Assembly: GCF_000950575.1 (NCBI RefSeq)
Contig: NZ_CP011005.1
Span: forward strand, 186,001-250,000
Direction of reading: 5' to 3'
Source: Psychromicrobium lacuslunae
Lineage (GTDB): Bacteria > Actinomycetota > Actinomycetes > Actinomycetales > Micrococcaceae
DNA length: 64,000 nucleotides
Within the stretch, counting starts at the first letter, position 1. Every line of letters begins with the position of its first letter. The position numbers and the translations under genes were made by a program. Under the pieces are notes generated by a model that searched no databases, was not told the DNA's origin, and saw only the letters and a program-made list of their open reading frames with translations. This document shows positions 37,652-49,037 of this stretch, piece by piece.

Positions 37652-37924
37652 ATGGGTGAAGCATTCCTCGGTAGCAATCCGGAAGATATGCAGGATTTGA
37701 TCACGAAGATCAATCAGGCTGTTGATCAGATTCATCAGGCTGTTAATGGTTTGGATTCCAAGGCTACTTCGGTGCAGTGGAATGGTCCGGATGCTAATAA
37801 CTTCAAGCACACTGAGTGGCCGCAGCATAAGCAGAACCTGAATAAGGTTGCTGATGATTTGCATCAGGTTGGTCAGACGGTACAGAAGCAGCGTCAGCAG
37901 CAGATCGACACTTCCGGTCACTAG
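37652..37924 (+). CDS. WXG100-family secreted protein (EsxA-like)
   Basis: 90 residues, with AAAGG about 8 bp before the ATG at 37652. A helical hairpin is predicted, with the turn motif W-N-G at VQWNGPDANNF (about residues 45-47) and no signal peptide. This matches small type VII substrates of about 100 residues. The C-terminus ends in QQQIDTSGH rather than a clear YxxxD/E export signal. Its codons favour T in the third position (gct, gtt, ggt, gat, cag-gct-gtt), unlike the G/C-ending neighbours. It directly follows the EssC-like motor and is followed by a strong terminator. Confidence 0.92.
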   Translation: MGEAFLGSNPEDMQDLITKINQAVDQIHQAVNGLDSKATSVQWNGPDANNFKHTEWPQHKQNLNKVADDLHQVGQTVQKQRQQQIDTSGH

Positions 37925-37957
37925 TTGGTGTTTGGGGCGGTTGGTCCGCTCCAAAGT

Positions 37958-37991
37958 GGTGGGGTCGTCATCCTCGGATGACGACCCCACC
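37958..37991 (+). terminator. strong terminator hairpin after the WXG100 gene
   Basis: Perfect 16-bp arms (GGTGGGGTCGTCATCC and its complement) with a 2-base centre, 33 bp after the WXG100 stop. There is no long T-run. It closes the type VII-like locus. Confidence 0.85.
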
Positions 37992-38078
37992 AGCATTTAA
38001 CCTAGAAAACCCATTGGCAGAATAGTCCTGAAAACTGAAAATTATCCGAAAATATGACCTGAATATGGCGGGAATTTT

Positions 38079-38097
38079 ATAAGGTTGACAACCTTAT
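38079..38097. promoter_or_regulatory. 19-bp perfect palindrome over the -35 box of the CocE-type hydrolase gene
   Basis: ATAAGGTTG, centre A, CAACCTTAT. It overlaps TTGACA (38085-38090). A -10 candidate AATAAT lies at 38109-38114 with an 18-bp spacer. It is typical of a repressor operator. Confidence 0.7.
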
Positions 38098-38155
38098 TTA
38101 CGGCACAGAATAATCTCCATTAATTCTTGATTATTAACTGTCATGGAGGCCGATC

Positions 38156-40033
38156 GTGCCGTTTCAGCTTCATCGTTTCGCCATCTCCACTGCCCTGCCC
38201 GCTGCTCTACTAGCCGCGCTGCTTGGCCCGGTCTCGGTGGCGACCGCCGCCCCCGCCGCGGTGGCAGCGCAACAGGCTAACCCCTACGTGCCGGACGGTG
38301 CGGTCTGGACTCAGCAATACTTCAACTCCGGCAGCGGAACTAATAAAGCCGAATTGCATGCCGATATATTACGTCCTAAGAATTTGCCGGCGGACGCTAA
38401 AACCCCGGTTATCCTTTCCATCGGACCTTATTTCAGTCATTTTGGTTCAACCGGCGATGAGGGGAAAACTCAGGCCGGTCCTTCCACCCGGTTCAATGAC
38501 CTAGTGGTCGGCGGAAAGCTGATGGAACGCGGTTACACCTTTGTGATGGTGGATCTACGCGGCTTCGGTGGTAGCACCGGTTGCCTGGATTGGATGGGCC
38601 CCGGCGAGCAAGGCGACGTCAAGGCAGCTCTGGACTGGGCTGGGCAGCAGCCCTGGTCCAACGGGCAGGTGGGCATGTATGGCAAGTCTTATGATGCCGC
38701 CACCGGGCTGATTGGCCTAGGCTCAGGCGCCAGCAGCCTCAAGGCGGTGGTTTCCCAGGAGCCCGTCTACGATGCTTACCGTTATCTCTACACCAATGGA
38801 CTAGCACGCCCCAACCACCTCGGCACCCCGCAAGCCTATGACGGCATCTCTCAATTGCCACCGGTGGGAGGCGTCAACGGCGATGATGCGCACTATGCTC
38901 AGAACGCGGCCTACGAGGATTCGCATCCGGAGTGCGTCAAGAACAATGACACGCTGACCCAAAACCCGGACCACCAATCAAGTTTCTGGAAGGCCCGCAA
39001 TTTCCTCACTCCGGCCCGGGGCTCAACTGTTCCGCTCTTTCTGACTCAGGGGTTCATTGAATCGAACACCAAGCCAGAGGGAGTGCAGGAACTTCTTCAG
39101 GGTCTGAAAGGCCCAGTGCGTGGCTGGCTAGGACAGTGGGATCATGTGCGTGGCAATGAAACCGACAGTTCCGGCGCGTTAGAGATGGGCCGGGCCGCTT
39201 GGTTCGACGAGGTAATGCGTTTCTATGACAAGCATTTGAAGGGGACTGCTCCTAATGTTCAGGATCCGGCTTTTGCTATTGAGGGCAGCGACGGAAGCTG
39301 GCGGCAGCAGACGAACTGGCCGCAGGCTGGCGCTAGCCCCACCGTCGACCTCAAGACCGGCAGCTACAGCAGCCCGCTGAAATCTCTCAGTGTGGCGGCC
39401 GCCCAGCCGAGCGCTGAGGCAGCAGCTAAGTTTGCCCAGCCTCCGATGAGTTCAGCCAAGCAGCTTCCCCCGGGCGTTGGCAGCAACGGCCAAGATCTTG
39501 AAAGCCTTGGATCGGCCGGACTGAACCCGCCGGCCGGGCTATCCGCTGCCGAGCAAAAAACCAAACCGTCAGCCAAAACCCCGAAAGCTGCAAGCGGTGG
39601 GCTCTGGACCGCCTCGCAGCCGGTGGCTAGCGCGACCCGGATCACCGGCACCCCGAGCTTGACAGTGCAGAGTAGCGCGGCGGCGGGCGCCAATATTGCG
39701 GTTGAACTTTACGATCTCGCTGCCGATGGCTCCGGGGTGCTGATCAACTCGATGGTTTCGACGCTGAACTCCGGAGCAGCTACCCGGGTGGAGCTGCTCT
39801 CGCTGGATTGGGCCTTAGCCAAGGGGCATTCGCTCGCAGTGCGGGTGGGCGCGGCGAAGGGGAGTCTGCAGGTTCAGCTGACCTCGGCGAAGCTATCGCT
39901 GTCGCTGCAGTCCACCAGCCAGGACCAGGCCACCCAGGGCGACCGTTCACCGTATCTTGACTATTACATCTCCAGTTACACCTCGAAGCTGCCAACGATT
40001 AAGCCAAGTTTTCAACTGAACCTCAAACCCTAG
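38156..40033 (+). CDS. secreted CocE/NonD-family hydrolase (X-Pro dipeptidyl-peptidase-like)
   Basis: 625 residues with a GTG start and TGGAGG upstream. A Sec signal peptide ends near residue 36 (VATAAPA). The alpha/beta-hydrolase core has DLRGFGGSTG, the nucleophile Ser178 in GKSYDA and His330 in WDHVRGN. The C-terminal jelly-roll domain of the X-Pro dipeptidyl-peptidase family follows, separated by an unusual Ala/Ser/Pro/Lys-rich linker (about residues 415-485). It probably acts outside the cell on peptides or esters; the exact substrate is unknown. It has its own promoter with a palindrome over the -35 box. Confidence 0.9.
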   Translation: MPFQLHRFAISTALPAALLAALLGPVSVATAAPAAVAAQQANPYVPDGAVWTQQYFNSGSGTNKAELHADILRPKNLPADAKTPVILSIGPYFSHFGSTGDEGKTQAGPSTRFNDLVVGGKLMERGYTFVMVDLRGFGGSTGCLDWMGPGEQGDVKAALDWAGQQPWSNGQVGMYGKSYDAATGLIGLGSGASSLKAVVSQEPVYDAYRYLYTNGLARPNHLGTPQAYDGISQLPPVGGVNGDDAHYAQNAAYEDSHPECVKNNDTLTQNPDHQSSFWKARNFLTPARGSTVPLFLTQGFIESNTKPEGVQELLQGLKGPVRGWLGQWDHVRGNETDSSGALEMGRAAWFDEVMRFYDKHLKGTAPNVQDPAFAIEGSDGSWRQQTNWPQAGASPTVDLKTGSYSSPLKSLSVAAAQPSAEAAAKFAQPPMSSAKQLPPGVGSNGQDLESLGSAGLNPPAGLSAAEQKTKPSAKTPKAASGGLWTASQPVASATRITGTPSLTVQSSAAAGANIAVELYDLAADGSGVLINSMVSTLNSGAATRVELLSLDWALAKGHSLAVRVGAAKGSLQVQLTSAKLSLSLQSTSQDQATQGDRSPYLDYYISSYTSKLPTIKPSFQLNLKP

Positions 40034-40063
40034 GGAGATCCGCTGTCACGTTCCTCGGAGTAA

Positions 40064-43189
<3,126 letters not shown>

Positions 43190-43193
<4 letters not shown>

Positions 43194-43717
43194 GGGGCGG
43201 ATCAGGGTCAGATCCGGCCAGGGTGAGCTGGCAGGCTGCCTTCGCAGCCTTGCAGCACCCAGAACTGTTGGCCGAGTATTGTCGATTCGTGATGGCGGAG
43301 GACGCCGCTCAGCAGGACACTACAGCGTCGCCAGCTTCGGTCTCCCGATTACTTAGCGTCGGGTTGTTGCGGAGGGATGAGCAGGGCGAGTTGCGGGTCA
43401 ACTCGGCTTTCTTCACGGCGGCGCTGGCCGAAGCTGAGAAGCACAAACCCACCGGTCCGGAAAAACATCTCCAGCTGGGCAGCCTTGGAGCCCTACCGCA
43501 GAAGGCCGCAGAGCGGGAGGAACTGCTTAGTTTCTTGGCTGATCGGCTTTTTGAAGTACAGCGACAGTATTCTGAGTCCGAAGTCAATAGTTTGCTGCGA
43601 GTAGTGACCGACGATATTTCCGGGCTGCGTCGCGCCTTAGTTGATTGGCAGTTCCTCGGCCGGACTGCTGATGGCTCAGCCTATTGGCTGGTACCGGAAA
43701 CCAGCGAGACGCAATGA
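43190..43717 (+). CDS. DUF2087-domain protein
   Basis: 175 residues from a GTG that overlaps the previous stop (GTGA); a GTG at 43223 is possible. The C-terminal 80 residues carry the DUF2087 pattern: REELLSFLADRLFEVQRQYSESEVN, then DISGLRRALVDWQFLGRTADGSAYW. This domain occurs in small regulators and stress-linked proteins, but its activity is unknown. The N-terminal half looks like a divergent winged-helix (VSRLLSVGLLRRDEQGELRV). It overlaps the following AAA ATPase gene by 4 bp. Confidence 0.8.
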
Positions 43718-44904
43718 TTACCACGCTGGCTATTCATAACTTTCGGTCCATTCGGGAATTGGTACTCGAACTGCACGGCTTCGACTTAGTTACCGGGGCG
43801 AACGGCAGCGGGAAGTCGAACCTTTATCGAGCGCTGAGATTGCTTGCCGATGCTGGCACTGGGGAAGTGATTGGCTCCTTGGCCCGGCAAGGTGGGCTCA
43901 GCTCGGTGCTCTGGGCTGGACCGGAAAAAATCAGTAACGGGGTGAGGTCGGGGGAGTTCGCGGTGCAGGGCACGGTGCGACAGGAATCGGTGAGCCTACG
44001 GCTGGGCTTTGCCTCTGACGACTTCGGCTATCTGATGGATCTGGGTTTGCCGTTGCCCAGCGAGACCGCCTTTGGCCGTGACCCGATCATCAAGAGGGAA
44101 CAGATCTTTGCCGGCCGCACCGCCCGGGGAGCCGCCGTGCTGGCAGACCGTTCGGAGGCTCTGGTGCGTAGCCGAGTCGAAGATGGTGGCTGGTCCGAAC
44201 TGAGCCGTTCGATTAACCCTGATGAATCAATGCTCAACGAGCTCTCCGACCCGTTACGTTCTCCTGAGCTCTACCGGATTCGCCAGATGATGCGCTCCTG
44301 GCGGTTCTACGATCATTTCCGCACTGATTCGCTGGCGCCAGCCCGGCAACCCCAGGTCGGCACCCGGACACCGGTGCTCAGTCATACTGGAGATGATTTA
44401 GCTGCCGCTCTGCAAACCGTGCTTGAGGCCGGTGGCGGCGGACGGTTAGCCGATTCCATTGCCGATGCTTTCCCCGGCAGTCAGCTTCAGATTGAGGTGC
44501 GGGACGGACTCTTTCAGACCACTTTGCGCCAGGCGGGTATGCTCCGACCACTGAGCGCGGCCGAACTCTCAGACGGGACCTTGCGCTACCTGTTGCTGTG
44601 TGCCGCGCTGCACACTCCAAGGCCGCCGGAACTGATGGTGATCAACGAGCCGGAAACCAGCCTGCACCCCGAACTCTTACCCGCCCTGGCTAAGTTACTG
44701 GTCGACGCCTCAGCGCGATGCCAATTGCTCGTGGTCAGTCACTCCCCGGTGCTGATCAAGGAACTAGAGCGATCCGGTGCCGGGCAAGGCCGGGTGCACC
44801 GTCACGAATTAGTGAAAAGTCTCGGTGAAACAATCCTGGAAGGGCAGGGGCTGCTCGACGCGCCGCCTTGGTCGTGGCCAGTTCGTGGCAGGATGGGCAG
44901 ATGA
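43714..44904 (+). CDS. AAA-family ATPase (AAA_21, OLD/RecF-like)
   Basis: 396 residues, ATGA overlap. It is an ABC/SMC-like ATPase: Walker A GANGSGKS (about residues 29-36), a signature-like LSDGTLRYLLL (about 288), Walker B ELMVINEPETSLHPEL and the switch His in LLVVSHSPVLI. No TOPRIM nuclease domain follows, so it is shorter than OLD nucleases. The family includes DNA-repair and defence ATPases, but no toxin or nuclease partner is adjacent. The neighbours in the operon are DUF2087 and an esterase. Confidence 0.87.
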   Translation: MITTLAIHNFRSIRELVLELHGFDLVTGANGSGKSNLYRALRLLADAGTGEVIGSLARQGGLSSVLWAGPEKISNGVRSGEFAVQGTVRQESVSLRLGFASDDFGYLMDLGLPLPSETAFGRDPIIKREQIFAGRTARGAAVLADRSEALVRSRVEDGGWSELSRSINPDESMLNELSDPLRSPELYRIRQMMRSWRFYDHFRTDSLAPARQPQVGTRTPVLSHTGDDLAAALQTVLEAGGGGRLADSIADAFPGSQLQIEVRDGLFQTTLRQAGMLRPLSAAELSDGTLRYLLLCAALHTPRPPELMVINEPETSLHPELLPALAKLLVDASARCQLLVVSHSPVLIKELERSGAGQGRVHRHELVKSLGETILEGQGLLDAPPWSWPVRGRMGR

Positions 44905-45572
44905 GGAATGAGTCTGAATCACGTCTTTGGTCTAAGCCAGCCGCTGAGCGCGAAGGCACTCCGCTATTGGTGCTTTTGCACGGCTACGGTGCCAATGAGG
45001 CTGATCTGTTCAGCCTGGCTGAAGCACTACCTGCTGACTTCACCGTAGTATCCCTGCGGGCGGGCCTAGCCGCAGGCCCAGGTTTTGCCTGGTTTCCGCT
45101 CGGCCCGGACGGCAGCGGCGGACTCGCCTATAGCGTTGCCGATGTGCAACACGCTGTTACCGAGTTACTGGATTGGATTGATTCAGTCCGGGTGGGGCAC
45201 AGCAGCGTGAGCTTGCTTGGCTTCTCGCAGGGCATGGTGATGGCTAGTTCGGCAGCCAGGCACCGGCCCGATGACTTTGCCGCCATCGTGGGGCTTTCTG
45301 GCTTCGTTGCCGATTCGGAGCCCAGCGACTTTTTTGCCGATGAGCAACTGGCAGCGCGGAAGTTACCGTTCTTCTGGGGACGCGATCAAGCCGATCCGGT
45401 GGTGCCGCAAGCGTTGGTTGAATACAGCAATGAGTGGCTCAATCAGCACACGGCCCTCACCAAGGTGCTCTACACCGGGATCTGGCACGGTATCTCGCCA
45501 GCCGAGATCAAACACGTGGGGGAATTCCTGACCATGAGTGTGCTGGATCAGCGGGCTAGTCTCGAGCGATAG
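44901..45572 (+). CDS. phospholipase/carboxylesterase family hydrolase
   Basis: 223 residues, ATGA overlap with the ATPase gene. Alpha/beta-hydrolase of the AB_hydrolase_2 type: oxyanion region LLVLLHGYGANEADLFSLA, nucleophile in LLGFSQGMVMA, the acid Asp in GRDQADPVVP and His in GIWHGIS. No signal peptide, so it is cytoplasmic. The natural ester substrate is not apparent. Confidence 0.9.
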   Translation: MRNESESRLWSKPAAEREGTPLLVLLHGYGANEADLFSLAEALPADFTVVSLRAGLAAGPGFAWFPLGPDGSGGLAYSVADVQHAVTELLDWIDSVRVGHSSVSLLGFSQGMVMASSAARHRPDDFAAIVGLSGFVADSEPSDFFADEQLAARKLPFFWGRDQADPVVPQALVEYSNEWLNQHTALTKVLYTGIWHGISPAEIKHVGEFLTMSVLDQRASLER

Positions 45573-45777
45573 TGACGGATTGGCCGTTAAGGCTGACCAC
45601 GGAGCCGGGGTGTAACTGGCGTCCACGACGAGTTTCAATTTCGCCGTCGACTTTGACCAGGCCATTTTCGATGAATTCCTTGGCTTGCAGGCCATCTTCA
45701 GCCAAGTTGGCGAGTTTCAGCAACTGACCGAGACGAATAGAGTCGTCTCGGATCGTGATTTCATCGGAATGAGTCAT
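45556..45777 (-). CDS. S4-domain RNA-binding protein (YbcJ-like)
   Basis: 73 residues from the ATG at 45777; an in-frame ATG at 45789 adds four. Single S4 domain: IRLGQLLKLANLAEDGLQAKEFI, then GLVKVDGEIETRRGRQLHPG. Proteins of this size bind structured RNA, probably rRNA, without a catalytic domain. It converges with the esterase gene, and the two 3' ends overlap by 17 bp. Confidence 0.88.
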   Translation of the reverse strand: MTHSDEITIRDDSIRLGQLLKLANLAEDGLQAKEFIENGLVKVDGEIETRRGRQLHPGSVVSLNGQSVTIARD

Positions 45778-45866
45778 AGCATCAATCATGCACCATCCGA
45801 ACTAGCCGATACCTCGGGTTAGCAACGTTGCTGGACTCGTTCTTGTCCCACCAGCTAAGGAGCCTG

Positions 45867-46826
45867 ATGACCTCGCATAAACTGCCCATTGCGGTGGGGA
45901 TGCCTCTCGCCGTGGTCGCCGGACTCGGCATTGCGGCGCAGGGCAGGATTAACGGTGCTCTCGGTGCGCGCCTTGATGATGGTCTAGCCGCTGCCCTGGT
46001 CAGCTTCGGCACTGGCCTAGTGGTGATTATTGCGGCCTCACTGTTATTGCCCTCCGGGCGGCGCGGCTTGCGCAGCATGCTGCCCGCTTTGCGCGCCAAG
46101 AAGTTCCCCCGCTGGTACATAGCCGCCGGTGCGATTGGCGCCTTTTTTGTGCTCGCCCAGGGCCTGACGGTATCGATCATTGGTATCGCGCTCTTCACTG
46201 TTGCGGTGGTCACCGGTCAGAGCCTGAGCGGCCTGCTGGTTGACCGGATCGGGATTTCACCAGCGGGTAAGCGAGCTATTACGCCGATCCGAGTGATTTC
46301 TGCGGCCTTGACGATTGCCGCGGTGATCTGGGCTGTTTCACCGCGGTTCGCTAAAGCGGACGATATTGCTCACTGGCTGTTGCCGGTGTTGCTTCCGCTG
46401 GCCGCCGGTTTTTTGATGAGTTTTCAGCAGGCGATGAATGCCACTCAGACGATGCACTACGGCACTCCGCTGACCGCAACGTTGCTCAATTTCGTGGCTG
46501 GCACCCTGGTGCTGGTGATTGCTTGGCTGGTCAAGGTCGGCGTGTCCGGGTTGGGCAAAGCACTGCCTACCGAGTGGTGGTACTACCTTGGCGGTGCCAT
46601 TGGCTGCCTCTTCATCGGCCTGAGCGCCTGGCTGGTCAGAGGGCTTGGGGTTTTGCTGACCGGGCTGGGTACGATCGGTGGTCAATTACTGGGCTCGCTG
46701 ATGCTCGATCTGATCTTCCCGGCGTCCGGCACGGTGATCACGGTCGCTACTTGGTTAGGTACGTTGCTCACTCTGATGGCGATGGTACTCGCCACACTGC
46801 CCTGGCCACGACGGATCAAAGGCTAA
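45867..46826 (+). CDS. DMT-family transporter (DUF606/YdcZ duplicated)
   Basis: 319 residues, with AAGGAG 4 bp before the ATG at 45867. About ten membrane helices arise from two related halves: the first starts VVAGLGIAAQGRINGALG, the second LAAGFLMSFQQAMNATQTM. Each half matches the YdcZ/DUF606 type of small drug/metabolite transporters. The transported compound is unknown. Confidence 0.85.
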   Translation: MTSHKLPIAVGMPLAVVAGLGIAAQGRINGALGARLDDGLAAALVSFGTGLVVIIAASLLLPSGRRGLRSMLPALRAKKFPRWYIAAGAIGAFFVLAQGLTVSIIGIALFTVAVVTGQSLSGLLVDRIGISPAGKRAITPIRVISAALTIAAVIWAVSPRFAKADDIAHWLLPVLLPLAAGFLMSFQQAMNATQTMHYGTPLTATLLNFVAGTLVLVIAWLVKVGVSGLGKALPTEWWYYLGGAIGCLFIGLSAWLVRGLGVLLTGLGTIGGQLLGSLMLDLIFPASGTVITVATWLGTLLTLMAMVLATLPWPRRIKG

Positions 46827-46844
46827 ACCTCCCCTCCTACCGTC

Positions 46845-46899
46845 GAGTGTCGAGATGTGAGGCTTAAAATCGCTCTTTAGGCCCCATATCTCGACACTC
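46845..46899. repeat. 55-bp imperfect palindrome, REP-like
   Basis: The arms GAGTGTCGAGAT... (46845-46863) and ...ATCTCGACACTC (46881-46899) pair at 17 of 19 positions, and the stem continues through GGCTTAAA/TTTAGGCC. It lies 18 bp after the YdcZ-type gene. It could serve as its terminator, but the length and A+T-rich loop suggest a dispersed palindromic repeat. Confidence 0.6.
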
Positions 46900-47030
46900 A
46901 ACAGGCGGGAAGCTGGACGTTGACCGCACTGCGACTGGGAGTTCGCTAGGTCTTCTGAATATTTCTTGAATGTTTCTCACCATCTCATTTAGGTTACTTA
47001 AGGCAACTAAATATGAGAGGTGGAAAACTT

Positions 47031-48899
47031 ATGTGTGGAATTGCGGGCTGGGTGTCCTTTGAGCGAGATCTCAGGCAAGAACGGCAGACAGCCTTGGCTA
47101 TGACCCGAACGATGATCTGTAGAGGCCCCGATGACGAAGGTCTCTGGATTGATCAACACGTGGCGCTTGGGCACCGACGGCTTTCCATCATCGACCTAGA
47201 AAATGGTCGGCAACCGATGCTCCGCGATGAGGCGGAGGCGACCAGGGAAGTGCTGATCTACACGGGTGAGACTTATAACTTCCGTGAATTGAGAGAGCAA
47301 TTGGTGAGTGCGGGGCGGCACTTCCGAACCAGTAGCGACACTGAGGTGGTGCTGCAGGCGCACGCTCAGTGGGGCGCGGATAACCCGGCGGACGCCGTTG
47401 AGCGTTTCAATGGCATGTTCGCCTATGCACTGTGGGATACCAGCAAGGAAGAACTCATCTTGGTGCGGGACCGGCTCGGCATCAAGCCCTTGTACTACCT
47501 GCCAACCGCGGACGGCGTACTTTTCGGCTCCGAGCCCAAAGCCATTCTGGCGAATCCGCTCGCCGAGCGAGCGGTGGACCTGGACGGCCTGCGTCGGCTG
47601 ATGGGGTTCGTCGCTGACCCGAGCAACGCGGTTTTCAAAGGCATGCGTGAGGTGCCCCCGGCGCACATTGTGCGGATCAGCCGGAACGGCATTAGCGAGC
47701 ATCGCTACTGGGCACTGGACGACCACGAACACACCGATGATCTGGAAACCACCATCGCCACCGTGCGGGAATTGCTTGAAGATACCGCCAAACATCAGCT
47801 CATCGCCGATGTGCCGATCGGTACTTTGCTCTCCGGCGGTCTCGACTCCTCGGCGTTGACCGCGTTGGCCGCCGAGCAACTCAATCTGAGCGGTGAAGCG
47901 GTTCGTTCTTTCTCGGTTGATTTCGCTGGCTATGAGGAAGAGTTCAAAGCAGATGAGCTCCGAGAAACCCCGGACGGCCCATACATTATTGACGTCGCCA
48001 AGCACCTCAAAGCGGCTTACCCGCAATCGGAACACACCAATCTGGTACTCAATAATGACGAACTAATGGATCCGGCGGCGCGCTCCGCGGTGCTCACGGC
48101 CCGCGACTTCCCGGGCCTGGGTGATATGGACACCTCGCTTTACCTACTCTTCAAGGCTGTCCGGCAGCATTCCACGGTAGCTCTGTCCGGGGAATCCGCT
48201 GATGAGGTCTTCGGTGGTTATAAAGAATTCCATGATCCGGTAGCCCGGGATGCTGGCACCTTCCCCTGGCTGGCCGGGGTAATGTCGCGTGGCTTTGGCG
48301 TCGAAGGGATGAGCAGCTGGAATGCTGATTTCCTGGGCAAGCTGAAACTACCTGAATACTTGAACGATCAATATCAGCGGGCGCTCGCAGAAGTACCACG
48401 ACGGGCCGGCGAAACCGGTCTGGAAGCGCGGATGCACGAGGTGAGTTACTTCTATCTGACCCGATTCCTGCCGATCTTGCTCGACCGGAAAGACCGGATG
48501 AGCATGGCGGTTGGCCTGGAAGTTCGGGTCCCGTTCTGTGATCACCGTCTGGTGCAGTACGTCTACGGCACGCCGTGGGCGATGAAGACTTTCGATGGCC
48601 GGGAGAAGTCGTTGCTACGTGCCGCAACTAAGCACCTGCTGCCTGAGTCAGTGGTACAGCGGGTGAAGAGCCCTTATCCTTCGACCCAGGATCCGGAGTA
48701 CAACAAGTCACTGTTCTACCTACTGGGTGAGGTCTTGGACCGTGGTGATAGCCCGGCCTTGCAATTTGCCAATGTTCCGGTGCTGAAGGAATTGGTCCGG
48801 ACCGGAGGCTCGGCGAGTCCTGCCGCCCGCTATCAGGCCGAGTCTGTGCTGCAAATGGATAGCTGGGTGCGGCAGTACGGCGTCGACGTTCAGATCTAG
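47031..48899 (+). CDS. asnB: asparagine synthase (glutamine-hydrolysing)
   Basis: 622 residues. The ATG at 47031 puts the N-terminal nucleophile at Cys2 (MCGIAGWV), with GAGAGGTGG upstream. The glutaminase domain (about 1-205) has GPDDEG, GHRRLSIIDL and NGMFAYALWD. The synthetase domain has the ATP pyrophosphatase loop LLSGGLDSSAL and SGESADEVFGGY. The product is Asn from Asp, glutamine and ATP. It is a single-gene unit closed by the hairpin at 48971-49013. Confidence 0.95.
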   Translation: MCGIAGWVSFERDLRQERQTALAMTRTMICRGPDDEGLWIDQHVALGHRRLSIIDLENGRQPMLRDEAEATREVLIYTGETYNFRELREQLVSAGRHFRTSSDTEVVLQAHAQWGADNPADAVERFNGMFAYALWDTSKEELILVRDRLGIKPLYYLPTADGVLFGSEPKAILANPLAERAVDLDGLRRLMGFVADPSNAVFKGMREVPPAHIVRISRNGISEHRYWALDDHEHTDDLETTIATVRELLEDTAKHQLIADVPIGTLLSGGLDSSALTALAAEQLNLSGEAVRSFSVDFAGYEEEFKADELRETPDGPYIIDVAKHLKAAYPQSEHTNLVLNNDELMDPAARSAVLTARDFPGLGDMDTSLYLLFKAVRQHSTVALSGESADEVFGGYKEFHDPVARDAGTFPWLAGVMSRGFGVEGMSSWNADFLGKLKLPEYLNDQYQRALAEVPRRAGETGLEARMHEVSYFYLTRFLPILLDRKDRMSMAVGLEVRVPFCDHRLVQYVYGTPWAMKTFDGREKSLLRAATKHLLPESVVQRVKSPYPSTQDPEYNKSLFYLLGEVLDRGDSPALQFANVPVLKELVRTGGSASPAARYQAESVLQMDSWVRQYGVDVQI

Positions 48900-48970
48900 C
48901 CAACTACCGGCTAGATCTGAACCACTGCTTGGCCGGAACTATTGGATAGCTAGAACAGCTGGGACTGCTG

Positions 48971-49013
48971 CTGGCGGGGTGTTGTCATCTTCGAGAGGAC
49001 AGCACCCCGCCAG
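48971..49013 (+). terminator. terminator hairpin after asnB
   Basis: CTGGCGGGGTGTTGTC and GACAGCACCCCGCCAG pair with one mismatch around an 11-base loop, 71 bp after the asnB stop. Confidence 0.7.
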
Positions 49014-49037
49014 CGACATTTCAGTTAGGCTGCGAAG

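Noticed and set aside
43714-45572. Two-gene anti-phage system (ATPase plus hydrolase)
   Set aside because: The ATPase lacks a TOPRIM domain and the partner is an ordinary esterase; the genes are coupled to ligA, so a defence role is not supported beyond a weak hypothesis.
47196-48035. Minus-strand open frame of 279 codons
   Set aside because: Antisense to asnB, which is unambiguous.
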